Positions 44,751 to 56,912 of a stretch of DNA of 64,000 nt are shown here, piece after piece (within the stretch, counting starts at the first letter, position 1; each line of letters opens with the position of its first letter). Below the pieces are notes generated by a model. It did not search any database. It was not told where the DNA came from and saw nothing but the letters and a program-made list of their open reading frames with translations. The position numbers and the translations under genes are program-made. The stretch is taken from the NCBI GenBank assembly GCA_951217055.1, contig OX578280.1, forward strand, positions 17,833,394 to 17,897,393, written 5' to 3'. This DNA is from Gerris lacustris. Its lineage: Eukaryota > Arthropoda > Insecta > Hemiptera > Gerridae.

Positions 44751-45884
44751 GTTAGGAACAACATAGATACTCCTTACACTTACATAGACACTACTACTTA
44801 CTTAAATACATAGATACTCGAACATTAAATAAATAATTGTAAAGGGAAGTATATTATTAGATGACTAGGAAACTTGAGGATCAATCCACATATTATTATA
44901 ATTTTTTAAAAATATATTTGTTTAACTTTGGCTGTTAGGCCATCAGGTAGCCAATGCCAAAAAAAATTATGCCTGCTGCAAAAGAAGGCTGTAAAGAGAG
45001 CCGTCAAAGATTAGTAGACGGCAGCTGCTGTTTTTAAATTTTGGCTCTAAATTTGGGGGCGCTGCCCCAAAACTCTAAAAAAAACCTTGAATAATCCCTA
45101 AAACACTGGATTAATACGTTTCGATTAAATGATGTTGTTGCCAGAACATATTATAGTCTCTCTGTTACTGCGAGGAAAATAACTACAATTTTTGAAGTAT
45201 GACAATCTATAGACGTAACAAAGTCTGAGCGTCTTGACGGAGTTTGTTAGGGCATACGACATACCAGTATTGCTAATGGTGTGAGTAATGTTCCACTAAC
45301 AAGTCACAAATGATGAGCTCTTAGTAAAATTGTTTGGAATAAGAAAAATTATATGAAGCTTTTTACTTATAGTTTGTTATAAGAAAGATATACTTGACTG
45401 CACTACGATCCTCGAATCGTTGTTCTGGCCTGTAACGTTGTTGAGATATTATTTCAAGAAGTTATCTCCCGTGTCCAATTATAGGTATATTGTACGATGC
45501 GTATCCTTTATATTTAATTAAATTATTTCAGTAATATGCGCTTAATTTATTTACTTTTAAAAATGAAGTATTATGATTGCTCAGTAATTTGATTTTGGTG
45601 GATTTATAAGTTTTTAAGGGCCCTTGATTCTAAAGACTTAATTTTTACAAATGATCCATTCAGAAAGCCTGAAGCCTAACTACTGAACCGATTTTGATCA
45701 AATTAGGTAGGTATACTGGTTCACAGTACTTATAACTCGAGTAGAAATGGATTAATCAATTTTAACTCTAAATTTAGGCATGCTGCTCCCTAAAACTAAA
45801 AATCGAGAAACAAATCATAAACTGTTCCAAAGATTTTGATTATATATAAATATATTTTGTCCATTTAAATTCTAGTTTAATTAA
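44751..45884. other. Intergenic with family B fragments
   Basis: 45040-45090 (TAAATTTGGGGGCGCTGCCC, reverse) and 45680-45830 (GAACCGATTTTGATCAAATT, TCTAAATTTAGGCATGCTGC) look like decayed pieces of family B. Nothing else is seen. Confidence 0.45.
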
Positions 45885-46598
45885 TCTATATATATATAAA
45901 ACTAAGAGTGACAGTGACTGACTGATCAAAAATTCTCCTACTTCCCATTGACATCGAAATTTGAAATTTGGTACATAGATAGAGTGTACCATAAATAGAA
46001 AATTGCGGCCATTTTGATTTCGATATATGTCCGGCATATTGAATTATAGCCGCCATCTTGGATTTATTCATTAGTAATTCTCCTACTTCCCATTGACATA
46101 AAGATCTGAAATTTGGTAAATAGATAGAGACCATAAATAGAAAAGTAAGGCCATTTTGCGATCGATATATGGCCACCATATTGAATTATAGCCGCCATCT
46201 TGGAATTATTCACATTCTATTATCTCAGCTTCCAGTGGACCTAGAGATCTAAAATTTGGTACATAGACTTGTGGTAGCTAAAGAAGAAAATTAAAGGTAC
46301 TTTCACTTCAACATATGGCCGCCATCTTGAATTTAATCAGATACTATTATCTTAGCTTCCAGTGGATTTAAAGATCTTAAATTTGTTACATAGACTTATT
46401 GTAACTAAAATTGAAAATTGAATGTAGAATAAAATAGAATAATTGAAAATGCATAAAAAAAATAATATAACCTAATTTTACTAAAATACGAAATTATGTA
46501 ACAATAAAGATATATTAATTATATTGTTTTAATTATTATTTACACACAGCGCCAACTTCTAGACGGATAAGGTGAGCGAAGCGCACCGATCCGGCTAG
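45885..46598 (+). mobile_element. Non-autonomous Helitron
   Basis: It begins TCTATATATATATAAAAC directly after an A and ends with CTAG directly before a T. The hairpin GGTGAGCGAAGCGCACC at 46571-46587 lies 11 bases from the 3' end. TC start, CTRR end, A/T insertion point and subterminal hairpin are the defining Helitron marks. The body contains three diverged units of about 150 bp with CTTCCCATTGACAT / CTTCCAGTGGACCT, GAAATTTGGTACATAGA and CCGCCATCTTG. No helicase is encoded. Confidence 0.88.
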
Positions 46599-46619
46599 TT
46601 TAACTATAAAAATAATATA

Positions 46620-47517
46620 GTCCAGGAGATAGCGTGCAAAAAAGTGTCAGACTAACATCAAGCTAGAATTTTGTATACAAGTAAATGTTTTGGAGCCTTT
46701 TAAGAATATGTGGCTGGCTAAGTTCGTCGGCGGGACATAGCTTTGCAATAGGCATTAGAAAAAAACAAACCGGCAGAGAGCGGCCATGCCCCGCCAATCA
46801 TGGTGGACAATGTGATTTTCATAATCCTCAGAATCAAATTAGTTAGTAGACCAAAAATCAAGTTGATGGCAGTTTATCACTTAATAGGTAACCTCTTTGA
46901 TTTGGAGTAATATTCGAATAACTAACCTATTAAGTGACAAACTACAGTAGAACCTCGCTTACACGACCCTCAATAACACTACAACCTCAATTATAAGTGC
47001 AATTTTAAAATCCCCTTGAGATTTACATAACACATAATGTAAATTAACCTCTATAACGCGACTATTATTATCCAAACAACCTCTATAACACGGATTTTTT
47101 CCAATTCACAACGTAACTCAAAACCTCTATAACAAGTCGTTTTGAGAAGTCAACCTCTATAACGCGTCTCTATACAGGAATGGGTCAACCTTGAACAAGT
47201 CTAGACTTGAAAACCCCGCCCATTAACCTCGATAACAAGACTGTTTCCCTAATCCCTTTGAGGCACTTCTTATGGAGGTTCTACTGTACTTTGGTCTACT
47301 AACTAATTTCGTACTCAGGATCATGAAAATCAGATTGTCCACCATAAAGGGCGAGACATAGCCGCTCTCCATCGGCTTGTTTTTTTCAAATACCTATTGC
47401 AAAGCTATGTCCCGCATTCGAACTTAGCCAACCACATATTGTTAAAAGACACTAGAAGATTATCTTATACACAAAATTCTATTAGTCACACACTTTTTTG
47501 CACGCTATCTCCTGAAC
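46620..47517. mobile_element. Fold-back element C, copy 2, carrying a nested pogo-like MITE
   Basis: GTCCAGGAGATAGCGTGCAA starts directly after TA and is mirrored at the right end (TTGCACGCTATCTCCTGAAC then TA). It lies 21 bp from the Helitron end. The central part is broken by the insertion at 46945-47286; without it the element is 554 bp, close to copy 1. Confidence 0.9.
46945..47286. mobile_element. Pogo-like MITE, 342 bp
   Basis: CAGTAGAACCTCGCTTACAC on the left and GGAGGTTCTACTG on the right are inverted, each bordered by TA (46943-46944, 47287-47288). The interior consists of repeated AACCTCTATAACgCG phrases, the usual style of pogo-derived MITEs. The host element C continues on both sides, which dates this insertion as later. 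Confidence 0.9.
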
Positions 47518-47520
47518 TAA

Positions 47521-47605
47521 AACGTCCGGGGTTCGATTCTCTGTCGGATAAGATTATTTTTACAGTAAACTTTGATAAAATGCAACTAATTAATTTAAAA
47601 GTCTA
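47521..47605 (-). repeat. Family B fragment (reverse)
   Basis: CCGGGGTTCGATTCTCTGTC followed by ATTATTTTTACAGTAAACTT is the reverse of the family B GAATCGAACCC region. Confidence 0.65.
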
Positions 47606-48899
47606 TGTAATATATTATGATATCGTTTCGTACAAGTAAGGGCCGAACAAAGTTTTTATTTTTAAGCCTTGATTATAGCATAATATGCTGTTAAATAAAT
47701 AATAAGCAAGGGCTTATTGATCCGACTTTGATCTTGCCCAATGCTTGGAGAACTTTTGTCCAAGTGGGTACTTCTAAATTTTGTTTCTCTGTTATAATTT
47801 AGAGCTTTATAATTTGTTGTTAACTTTCTTTTTAGATTATTTCTTTCTTTCCCCTTCAAAAAAAAGTTAATTAATTACATCATACTACGCTGTTAGATCA
47901 AGGTAAGATGATAAAGAGTTCATTGGCCTTTTCTTGTCCTAGGCCTTAAAATAAAGTCAGGAAGTGAAAACGAAAACAGAATGCCACCTGATTAACTGGA
48001 TTTTGATGTATAAACATTAATTTTTTAATCAATCTCTCTCTCAAAAGAGCTGATAATAAATTATAATTCGTACTTTATAACCGAGAAAGCCGAAAACAGG
48101 ATTTAAGGCGTCGCCCATGAGGGTGGAAGAGCAGCGGCCGGTGAGACGACCGGAAACGGGGAGGTTGTGGCAGGGCGGATATGGGGACAGAATTGCGTTC
48201 TATTAGTTCAGCGATGAATCACAGATTAATAGCGCTTGCTTTGGATAGATCTATTTATACGCTTTTAATATCAATTTCTAAAGTTATTACTTTAATAATT
48301 TGTTATATTTAACAATTCCACTACGTTTTTATTAAAACAATAATAAATTAAATGTATTTTATGAATTTCATATGTAATATAATCTTTTTAATTTTTTTAA
48401 ATCCATCAAACATTTATCCATCCACTGGGAAAAGCAACGCTGAATGAAAGAGGAAGGGGTGGGAAGGGGAGGCGGCCATCTTGTAAACAAATGTTTTTAG
48501 TGAAGCCGATCCTCTACTCCCCCCCTTATTACAACAAAGGGTCCCTAAAGATTTTTAACTAGGGGAGGAAGTACGTCAGCTTAGAAACCCAGATTCATTC
48601 AACACAATGTGTACTGCATGTTTAGTAGATGGTTGTTAGTAGGCATCCCCTGCTTGATTAATGACAATCTTGGTTTTTTTGGTGTCTTGAAAAATATGAA
48701 GATCGACCTTTTGCTTCCAAAACTATAGACATCTTCAAAGGCGTTAAGAATCGTGGTGGTGACTCGAATAAATATATTGAATATATAAATATAATGAGAC
48801 GGACACAGTGTTTGGACCCTGTGCAATATCTTAGTAAGTTATGTATTACAAATCGCCCAACTTCCCTACAAACAAAAATCAATCTTTAAGCTTTTTAAT
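47606..48899. other. Intergenic with two GC-richer blocks
   Basis: 48100-48190 (GGCGTCGCCCATGAGGG, GCAGCGGCCGGTGAGACGAC) and 48440-48500 (GGGAGGCGGCCATCTTG) are less AT-rich. No open frame or repeat explains them. Confidence 0.4.
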
Positions 48900-49110
48900 A
48901 GGTGAGCGATTGGTTTGAATTCTTGCAATTCGCCTGATATCTAGTTACAAACCCTGACATTTCTAGTTCGAATCCCAGAGAGATAACATATTTCAACTTG
49001 ATGATCACAAGATCACATCACACGAGAAGATAAGTTAACTGACTGGATCTCTGTCTATAATATCCAGTGTTGCGTTCATCGGCATGAAAGAAACAGGAAA
49101 AAGAAAAATA
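48900..49110 (+). mobile_element. tRNA-derived SINE, copy 3 (diverged)
   Basis: B-box TAGTTCGAATCCCAGAGAG at 48965 is followed by AACATATTTCAACTTGATGA and an A-rich end (AGGAAAAAGAAAAA), in the same order as copy 1. The A-box region is poorly kept. Confidence 0.72.
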
Positions 49111-49653
49111 TAAATATTAATAATAATATATTAATTCTAAGTTATTTGTTTAATACTAATAGTGCTGTTCATAATTATAGAGATATTTTTTAATATCCTT
49201 GAGCGAAAAGCTGTGATACTGTATGTGCGAAATATTTCGCGTAGTCTTCCATTTTGTGATTTCGATGAATTTAAACGTTTTAAGATCTCTCAATTAAAAA
49301 AAAAGGGTTTTTATTTAAAATAATTTTCTTTCGGTGAGCTCGGATGCCAAATAATTCTAAAGCAAAGTCCATTATTAAATAGTTACCAATTTAATCATAT
49401 AATAAATGTATTAGCAGAGATAGAGCATTTTATATTCTTCCCGGGAATCCGAACGTTCCAACCAAAAATAAATGTGACCCCTTTGAAAATCGAAACAGGT
49501 GCATCTAAAGATGTTATCTTCCACTTTTCACTTCCTAGTCTCAGTGTTATTATTTTATAAATAAAATCAGATATCTTGGTATTGATATTTAGTATTGCAA
49601 GGTAGTTAGTGCTAGCATGAGAAAATTTTGTTCGAGTATATCAGAAAGAATTT
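49111..49653. other. Intergenic, AT-rich
   Basis: No supported feature. Confidence 0.4.
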
Positions 49654-49663
49654 TTTATTTAAT

Positions 49664-50414
49664 TGTTTTTAGGGCCCGTAGGCAAAACCAAGGACCCTTA
49701 TATTTTCCTGCGTGTGTCTGTCCGTCCGTCCGGTCGCCTGCTCTCACGGCTAGACCTTTCGTCCGATCACTTTGAAATTTGGCATGTATGTGTCTTGTAC
49801 CTACCCACATATTTTAAAAATATAGCGACTTAAAAAAAATATTTTTCAAAAAAATTAGGGTAAAAAAACTTAAGGTTTAAGGTTAATTTTTTTTTTTTTT
49901 TTTTCTTCGACACAGTCAAGGGTATCATATGAAAGGGTACGTTGAGCTGATTACAAAAATATATAATTCTTTGGTTATAACTTTGATAGGGCGAGCGTAG
50001 GCCAGTTTGAAGTGGGTGTGAAACGTGTCCCCCCCCCCCCCCCCTCTATCTCGCTTATGTGAAGTGCAAAAAATCTTAAAACATTCCTGAACATTCTTCG
50101 ACCAAAAGTAAAGATACCACTTTTTGGAAATTTCGAAAAAAAAATAATTTTTTTTTTTCATTGACAAAATACGTTTCTTTATAACTATGGTCTTTTCGAT
50201 GTATTTATATGGTTGTAGCCCGGTTCAGTGGCAAAAGAATACTTTATCAGAAGTTTGTTTATGTGTTTTGAGAATATCAGACCCATAGGATGATTCAAAG
50301 TAAGCTTTTTAGCATTTTAAAAAAACACCATCAATAGGGTACTACTTAAACTACTCACTATACAGTGTGGCCTACGGACCCTCGCTGTGTGCTGACTAGC
50401 ACACACTTGACCTG
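49664..50414 (+). mobile_element. Interspersed repeat family A, copy 3, with possible 10-bp target duplication
   Basis: TTTATTTAAT occurs on both sides (49654-49663 and 50415-50424). The body begins TGTTTTTAGGGCCCGTAGGC and ends with GTGTGCTGACTAGCACAC, a perfect 7-bp stem, then ACTTGACCTG. The left GGGCCCGTAGGC and right GCCTACGGACCC are nearly inverted repeats of each other. Whether it is a retroposon or a DNA element is open, because A/T-rich flanks can mimic a duplication. Confidence 0.7.
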
Positions 50415-50424
50415 TTTATTTAAT

Positions 50425-51955
50425 AATTTAATCACTCGAACTTACAACTCATGTGTATTGTGATACTAACCCGCGCAACAAGTATAGTATAGCCTCAACT
50501 AAATGAAGCTGGGTTTCCCGCTAGTTAACTATTCTCAGTTTAACAAATCTTTAGGGACCCTTACGTCTGTCACAGCTTGTTTTCATGTTTTCCGAGTTTC
50601 CTTTGTGTTCTTAATTTTTTAATTTAAATGTTATTTAGAATGCACCATATTTTCGTATGAAATAGTAGTCGTTTGAGCTAGTTTATCATCTGTTGGGCGT
50701 AGAACGAGTAATATTTTTGAGAATATCGTCGTAGAGGCACCGCATAGATTGCGAGTGAGTAATAAAATTACCCTCTTACTAACCCCAGCCCCTTATCTTT
50801 GACTTATCCCAATTCTGTTTGATGCTGTTAATTAGTAAATTGTAAGTTTTGCAATTATATTTCATATTTTTTTGTTGCTTTACACTTTTTTGATTACGAT
50901 TACAAGATATAATAAACCGGAACTATGTTAAACATAATTGTAACAAACGTTTTAGTTAGTCGATTAAGTATCGTTGTTTAATGTTAGTTTAACGAAATGT
51001 TGTATGATCTTAAACTAATATTTACCTATATTATCTTTTAAAGTATTAACTTTGTCTTTATTGTTTCAACTTTAAAAATATTTATAGATAATCAATTGTT
51101 TATACTTTATATAAGATATTTACGTTTATATTATGTAAAAGTACGTAAGTTCGTCTAAGAACAAGCCAATAATTTATAGAAGTAATGATTTCTTATTTAT
51201 TTTGCTTATTTCATGTAGTATACATTGGTAAATAGATAAAGCACATTGTTTCTCAAAAAAATATATCATGTTAATATTTGTAATTTATTATTATTTACTA
51301 TCAAATATGTTTTGATGCTTACAATCCGTTGACATATTGTTTCTTTATTTTTTTAAAATTTTTGTTTTATTGTTTATATTTATAAAAAGTGAACCTTGTT
51401 TATCTTATAACCTTATCCAAGTTTATTGAGTTTGTTTATATTGTTTTGTGATTAAATATAATACAACTGTTTTTTTATCTCTTCATACCATTGTTATGTA
51501 TCAGCTGACGTTAATAGTTTTGTATTTATGAAATCTGGAATAACCTTTATTATTATTAAAATATACCTTTCATGTTTATCAGTAAATTGACCATATCAGT
51601 TAAATGGAGATTAGTTATTTGGCTTACGCTAGTCCTCAAATCTTGGATAATGTTATTGTATTTGACAATGTTAAATTTATATCTCTCAGTCTATCATTAA
51701 TTATGTATTTGTTTTACATTTAATCTCAAATTCAAATATTATATTTAGCAAATCTGGAAATAAGGGAGTGTAAAGGTGAGGGACTTTAAAAAGTGGGTGG
51801 GGCCTTACTTGAATGTACTGTTGACAATGGGATATAATCTCTCAAATTCAAGTGATTCTCGATTATATAGTTCACTGCAGAATAACCATAATATATTCTA
51901 ACACCCAACTACTCTGCTGAAGTGTTATTTCTGCTGAAGAATTTGCTTTATAACA
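50425..51955. other. Intergenic, strongly AT-rich
   Basis: No supported gene or repeat. Confidence 0.45.
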
Positions 51956-51960
51956 TTATA

Positions 51961-52517
51961 GTTTAGGGGATAGTGTGAAAAAAATTGTCTGACTAACATC
52001 AAGCTATAATTTTGTGTATAAGTTAATGTTTTAGTACGTTTTTAGAATATGTGGTTGGCTAAGTTTGTCTGCAGAACATAGCTTGGCAATTGGCATTTGA
52101 AATAAGCAAATGTGGAGAGCGGCCATGTCCCACCCATTTTCGTGAACATTGTGATTTTTATAATCATGAGTACAAAATTAGTTAGTAGACCAAAAATCAA
52201 GTTGACGTTACTTTGTCACTTGATAAGTGACCCCTTTTGATTTTACTTCAAACCAAAGGGGTCACCTTCAAGTGACAAAGTAACGTCAACTTGATTTTTG
52301 GTCTACTAACTAATTTTGTACTAAGGATTATAAAAATCACATTGTCCACCAAAATGGGCGGGACATGACCACTCTCTACCTGTTTATTTTTTTCAAATAC
52401 CTATTACCAAGCTATGTAACTTACTTACTGCAAACGAACTTAGCCGACCACATATTCTTAAAAGGTACCAGAAGATTAAATTGTGCACAAATTCTAGCGT
52501 GATGTTTGTCGGACACA
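51961..52517. mobile_element. Fold-back element C, copy 3 (oldest)
   Basis: GTTTAGGGGATAGTGTGAAA after TA is a mutated form of the family end. Arms pair at ATTAGTTAGTAGACCAAAAA and its complement and at CAAGTTGACGTTACTTTGTC. The right end is eroded. More mismatches than in copies 1 and 2 suggest greater age. Confidence 0.82.
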
Positions 52518-52896
52518 AAGTTTAAGAAAACCACAAAAATTTGTAAAAACTAATCAAATTGTAAACACTGGACCAAGTTATTATGTTTATGGGTAAGAAA
52601 AGTATAAGCCGTATCAAACAACATAATTTACTTACTGTAAATGATAATGCCTTTTAGATATATTTTGGAATAGATAAGTTTTAAAATGAAGTTTTACATA
52701 AACATTTCTCAATCAAAGAGAAGTTATATATTTTATTATTTTTGTATTCCAAATATAATCTGCATTTATTTTAATTTGTACTACTAACAACCACTTTGTT
52801 ATTTAGACTCTTTCCTTTACTAAAAAAAAAATGTTTAGTCACCATGACATGTTATACATCAATCTAAAGGTCTTGAAGTGTAGAAAAAGAATATTA
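52518..52896. other. Intergenic, AT-rich
   Basis: No supported feature. Confidence 0.4.
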
Positions 52897-53110
52897 GCAC
52901 TTTTATAGAAAAGGGCCCCCACTTTTTTTTTAATCTAATATACCTTCTGACAACCGAATACACACTTTTTTTTTATGCAAAAGTGTGATATTCCTTTGTC
53001 CCAAAGCATATTGGACTGAATATCCCTTTGTCTCAATAAGTAGTTACACTAAGGGATATAAACTCTTCTGTATAAAAAACCAAAAGGGGGGCCCTTTTCT
53101 ATAAGAGTAC
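52897..53110. mobile_element. Palindromic MITE family D, copy 2
   Basis: TTATAGAAAAGGGCCCCC at 52903-52920 is matched inverted at 53086-53104. The centre AAGTGTGATATTCCTTTGTC / AATATCCCTTTGTCTC corresponds to the other D copies. It lies about 490 bp before the coronin start codon. Confidence 0.75.
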
Positions 53111-53594
53111 CAGAATATTCAACTATTAAAATTTTAACTTAATAATTTTAACTTAATCATACAGAAACCGGTGATTATCACCTCACATACTTATGTGAGG
53201 TTATAAATAAGGCCTTACTTGTTTATCTTTATGCCCATCTATTGCAATCTGAAACATTGCTTACAATTTTTTAAAATATGAAAATTGAGCTAATGTATCT
53301 CTGGCACCGCACTGATGAAATACCATATTGGTATGAAAAAATATTGTAACAATTTTAGAAAATTTCTTTGGCGCTTTAGAAAAAAATTTCCCGTCTTTCC
53401 GGTGCCCTCATCTGTCCCTGCAGATGCTGGTTAAATTTATTGATGCAAGAGCCAACTGCTCCCCTAAATTCTATCTAAATATTAAAAATAATTAATTTTA
53501 AGCCACTAAACCTTTACTCTATATTCAAATTAAATGATTTAATCTTTTATGCAATTCAAATATTTTATTAGCTATTTTTTTTTGTGTGTGTTAG
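53111..53594 (+). promoter_or_regulatory. Upstream region and putative 3' splice site of coronin exon 1
   Basis: A pyrimidine-rich tract (ATTTTTTTTTGTGTGTGTTAG) ends at 53594, 15 bases before the start codon, and looks like a 3' splice site. If it is used, the 5' untranslated exon and the true promoter lie further upstream and were not recognised. No clear TATA box or initiator could be assigned in this stretch. Confidence 0.4.
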
Positions 53595-53609
53595 ATTGAT
53601 TAGATAATC

Positions 53610-53769
53610 ATGGCGTGGAGATTTAAGGCATCAAAATATAAGAATGCAGCTCCAATAGTTCCCAAACCTGAGAACTGTGTTCGAGACATCTTTGTTGGTT
53701 CTTATCAGACTTATGGAAATAACATCACTGCTTCAGCTGCCTTTATGGCATTCAACGTTGACCATAATG
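53610..53769 (+). CDS. pod1: pod1 exon 1 (start codon)
   Basis: It encodes residues 1-53 plus one base (intron phase 1). The start ATG has the context ATAATCATGG. The donor is GTTTGT, a weaker match than GTAAGT. Reading through it gives a stop after GLLLNNLFYF. Confidence 0.93.
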
Positions 53770-56700
53770 GTTTGTTACTTAATAATTTATTCTATTTCTA
53801 AAAAAAATAAAAAATAAAATGAGAAATAAAATCCTCTTTGTTTTCTAAAATTACTGTTCATACTTGATCAATGAAAAGCTTTAATAAATTAGTTTCAAAT
53901 TTCTCCTTTTTTCATTTTTGTTTTATTTATCGCAGGCTCCAGTTTGGGTGTACTTCCTATCGATGACTGCGGTAGAAAAGGCAAAACAATGCCATTACTT
54001 CATGCCCACACTGATACTGTTACTGACATGGACTTCTCCCATTTCCATGATGGCCTGCTTGCAACTGGATCTCAAGATTGCATGGTAACTCATACTTATA
54101 AAGATTTTTATTGTTAAACTTTTAATTTTAGAGAAAAAAATCATCCTCCTTAATACAATTTGTGCTTTACTAGTTGTGACTTTTGTCACTCAGATTGGCC
54201 AAACTTTATGAGGAAGTTACTAGTTGTGACTTTTGTCACTAAGATTGGCCAAACTTTATGAGGAAGTTACTAGTTGTGACTTTTGTCACTCAGATTGGCC
54301 AACCTTTATGAGGAAGTTACTAGTTGTGACTTTTGTTACTCAGATTGGCCAACCTTTATGAGGAAGTTACTAGTTGTGACTTTTGTCACTAAGATTGGCC
54401 AACCTTTATGAGGAAGTTACTAGTTGTGACTTTTGTCACTCAGATTGGCCAACCTTTATGAGGAAGTTACTAGTTGTGACTTTTGTCACTAAGATTGGCC
54501 AACCTTTATGAGGAAGTTACTAGTTGTGACTTTTGTCACTCAGATTGGCCAACCTATATGAGGAAAAAAATAAAGCCACTAGGCCTGTGGGAGGGGTGGG
54601 CCCAGTGACATTTTTGTTTGCCTATTTGACCTGACCTTTTTGAATTCAAAATCCTCCTGACCTCTCACTGGATTCCCACCCCAATTTTTTGATTTTCCCA
54701 CGCTGTCTTAAGTCACAACTTGTGACACAAAAACTGTAGAAGCTACGAGGGTCTACTGCAGCACAGCTATTAATCGTAAAATCTTCTCTGCATCACATTG
54801 ATTTATTTCCTTTACAGGTGAAAGTTTGGGTGATTGGAGAGAAAGGTTTGGAGGAAAGCCTGACTAATCCCGAAGTAACCTTCCCTCATCGACAGAGAAG
54901 GGTTGAGTGTGTTAGATGGCATCCTACTGCTTTAGCTCTACTTAGTACTTCGTCAGGCAGTGTTACCACTCTGTGGGATGTCATTCAGGAGAAGCAACTC
55001 TACAGTCAGTATTCATATTATTTATTAGTATTTACCACTTAATTATTCCACGTTGAATAATTTTTATGGTGCTATATCTTAATAATTAGAATTTGTTGAT
55101 TGTTTAAATCCCTTAAAATGCTTTCAATGTTGACAAAGTGTAACAGACATCACACTCTTTGAAACCCATTCTTATCTTGTAAACCTAGACTTCTTCTTTG
55201 ATCGTCTGACAATATTCCTTCTAGTAGCATTTTACTTAATATTTAAAATTTAAGGGAGGTTCCCTTACTTTACACTCTTTGCAACATTACCGATATGATA
55301 GCTGTTGAAGGCAGGAAGATTGCTACATAGAGTTGCCAGGCTCTTCTCTGACTAGTAGCATCATAGAAAAAGCCCTCTCTCCCTAGAATTATGCTGAAAG
55401 CAAGTGTCCATATAGATAACTCTCTGTGTGTAAGGGAACCTTCCCCTATGTATATGATATTTTTAAGCCAATTATTACTTTAATTAAAGCTATTTATGTG
55501 TTAAAATAGATATTTATGCACCTAGGGAGTAAAGTAAGCCATTATTCCCTGAGCGAAAAAAGTTGGTTCTTGAGGCGAAGCCGAAGAAACCATGGTCCCT
55601 AAATCCCGAGGCGAAGCCGAGGAAATTAGACTCTTTAATTCCTGAGGTGCAGCCGAGGGAGATAATTATCGCGAGGGGAATAATGGTACTTTACTCACGA
55701 GGGTCATACAATATTTTATCTCTAGTAAGAAGAAAATACACATTTTCGTCCATTGCACAGTTTTTATTTGTTATTTTAATAAATAACAATAATTATTAGC
55801 ACTTTTAATAGCAGATATAGGAGATTCAATATTAAAATCAAATAAGAATTGGAATTAAACTCAAATAGAAGGTTATTTAGATGCAGGGTTATAAACAAAG
55901 ATAAACATGGTCGAAAAAGCAGTGTCGCCAACCTGATTTCAACAACTTCATTACATTAGCCATTCATTTTCTACTATTTATAAAATAATTAAGTTGCAAT
56001 CTTTACTTTTTTGCCCTACTTTACTTTTTCGCCCTACTTTTACTTTTTGAGTTCAGGGATGAAAATACTTACTTTAGTCCCTCTAAACTAATTTAAAATC
56101 ATAACTTTTTCTCCCTACTGGAGTTAAAAATATTTTTTTAGTTGTTTATGTTTAATAAATTAATTTAGTTTTTTAGGAGAATATTTTTCAATTACTATAA
56201 GATTTATTCAATCTAGGTGCACTGTAGAAGGCTAAAGGTTAACTTTCTTTTGAGAATAAACTAAATGTGTTTACTTCCATGTTTAACTTGTTCATATCAT
56301 TATAGAACACTCCTATTTCCTTTTTTTATCACTGTGTGTATTTAAAGAGGTGAGGTCATACTAAGCACCTTGCCATTAGGTGTTTGACGAGGTTGACATC
56401 ATGGTATAGAATGGGAAATGCACATGTAGTGATGTAATTGTTATGTCTGTAGTGAATTCTAGAACCTATATGTACAAACATACAATTTAAAATCTACAGG
56501 TTGTGAATGAAAAAAAAAAATGTATATATATTTTTATCTCAGAGGTAAATTATTGTGTTAAATTTTAGTAAGTACATGAGAGTTATTGAAATTGAACAAT
56601 CTTTCTTCAAAATACGCGTTTTTACATTGGTTGTCTCTATTTTTACTAACAAACGAGTTAGTAAAAACTATATTAAAGTTGATTGCCAGTGTAATGCAAT

Positions 56701-56864
56701 GGATACCACAGAAAATATAATATATATATTTTTTTAAATAGATTTAAAATTATCTCTGAGGTACAGAATATTTGTTCAACATTTTCTTATTATGAAATGC
56801 TCCTGGGAAAGAATAAAGATAGATTCCATATCTAATTAATGCTTGATAAATTTCTTTCAAAGTG

Positions 56865-56912
<48 letters not shown>

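Noticed and set aside
54171..54566. CRISPR array
   Set aside because: The 50-bp units are continuous, with no unique spacers, inside a eukaryotic intron.
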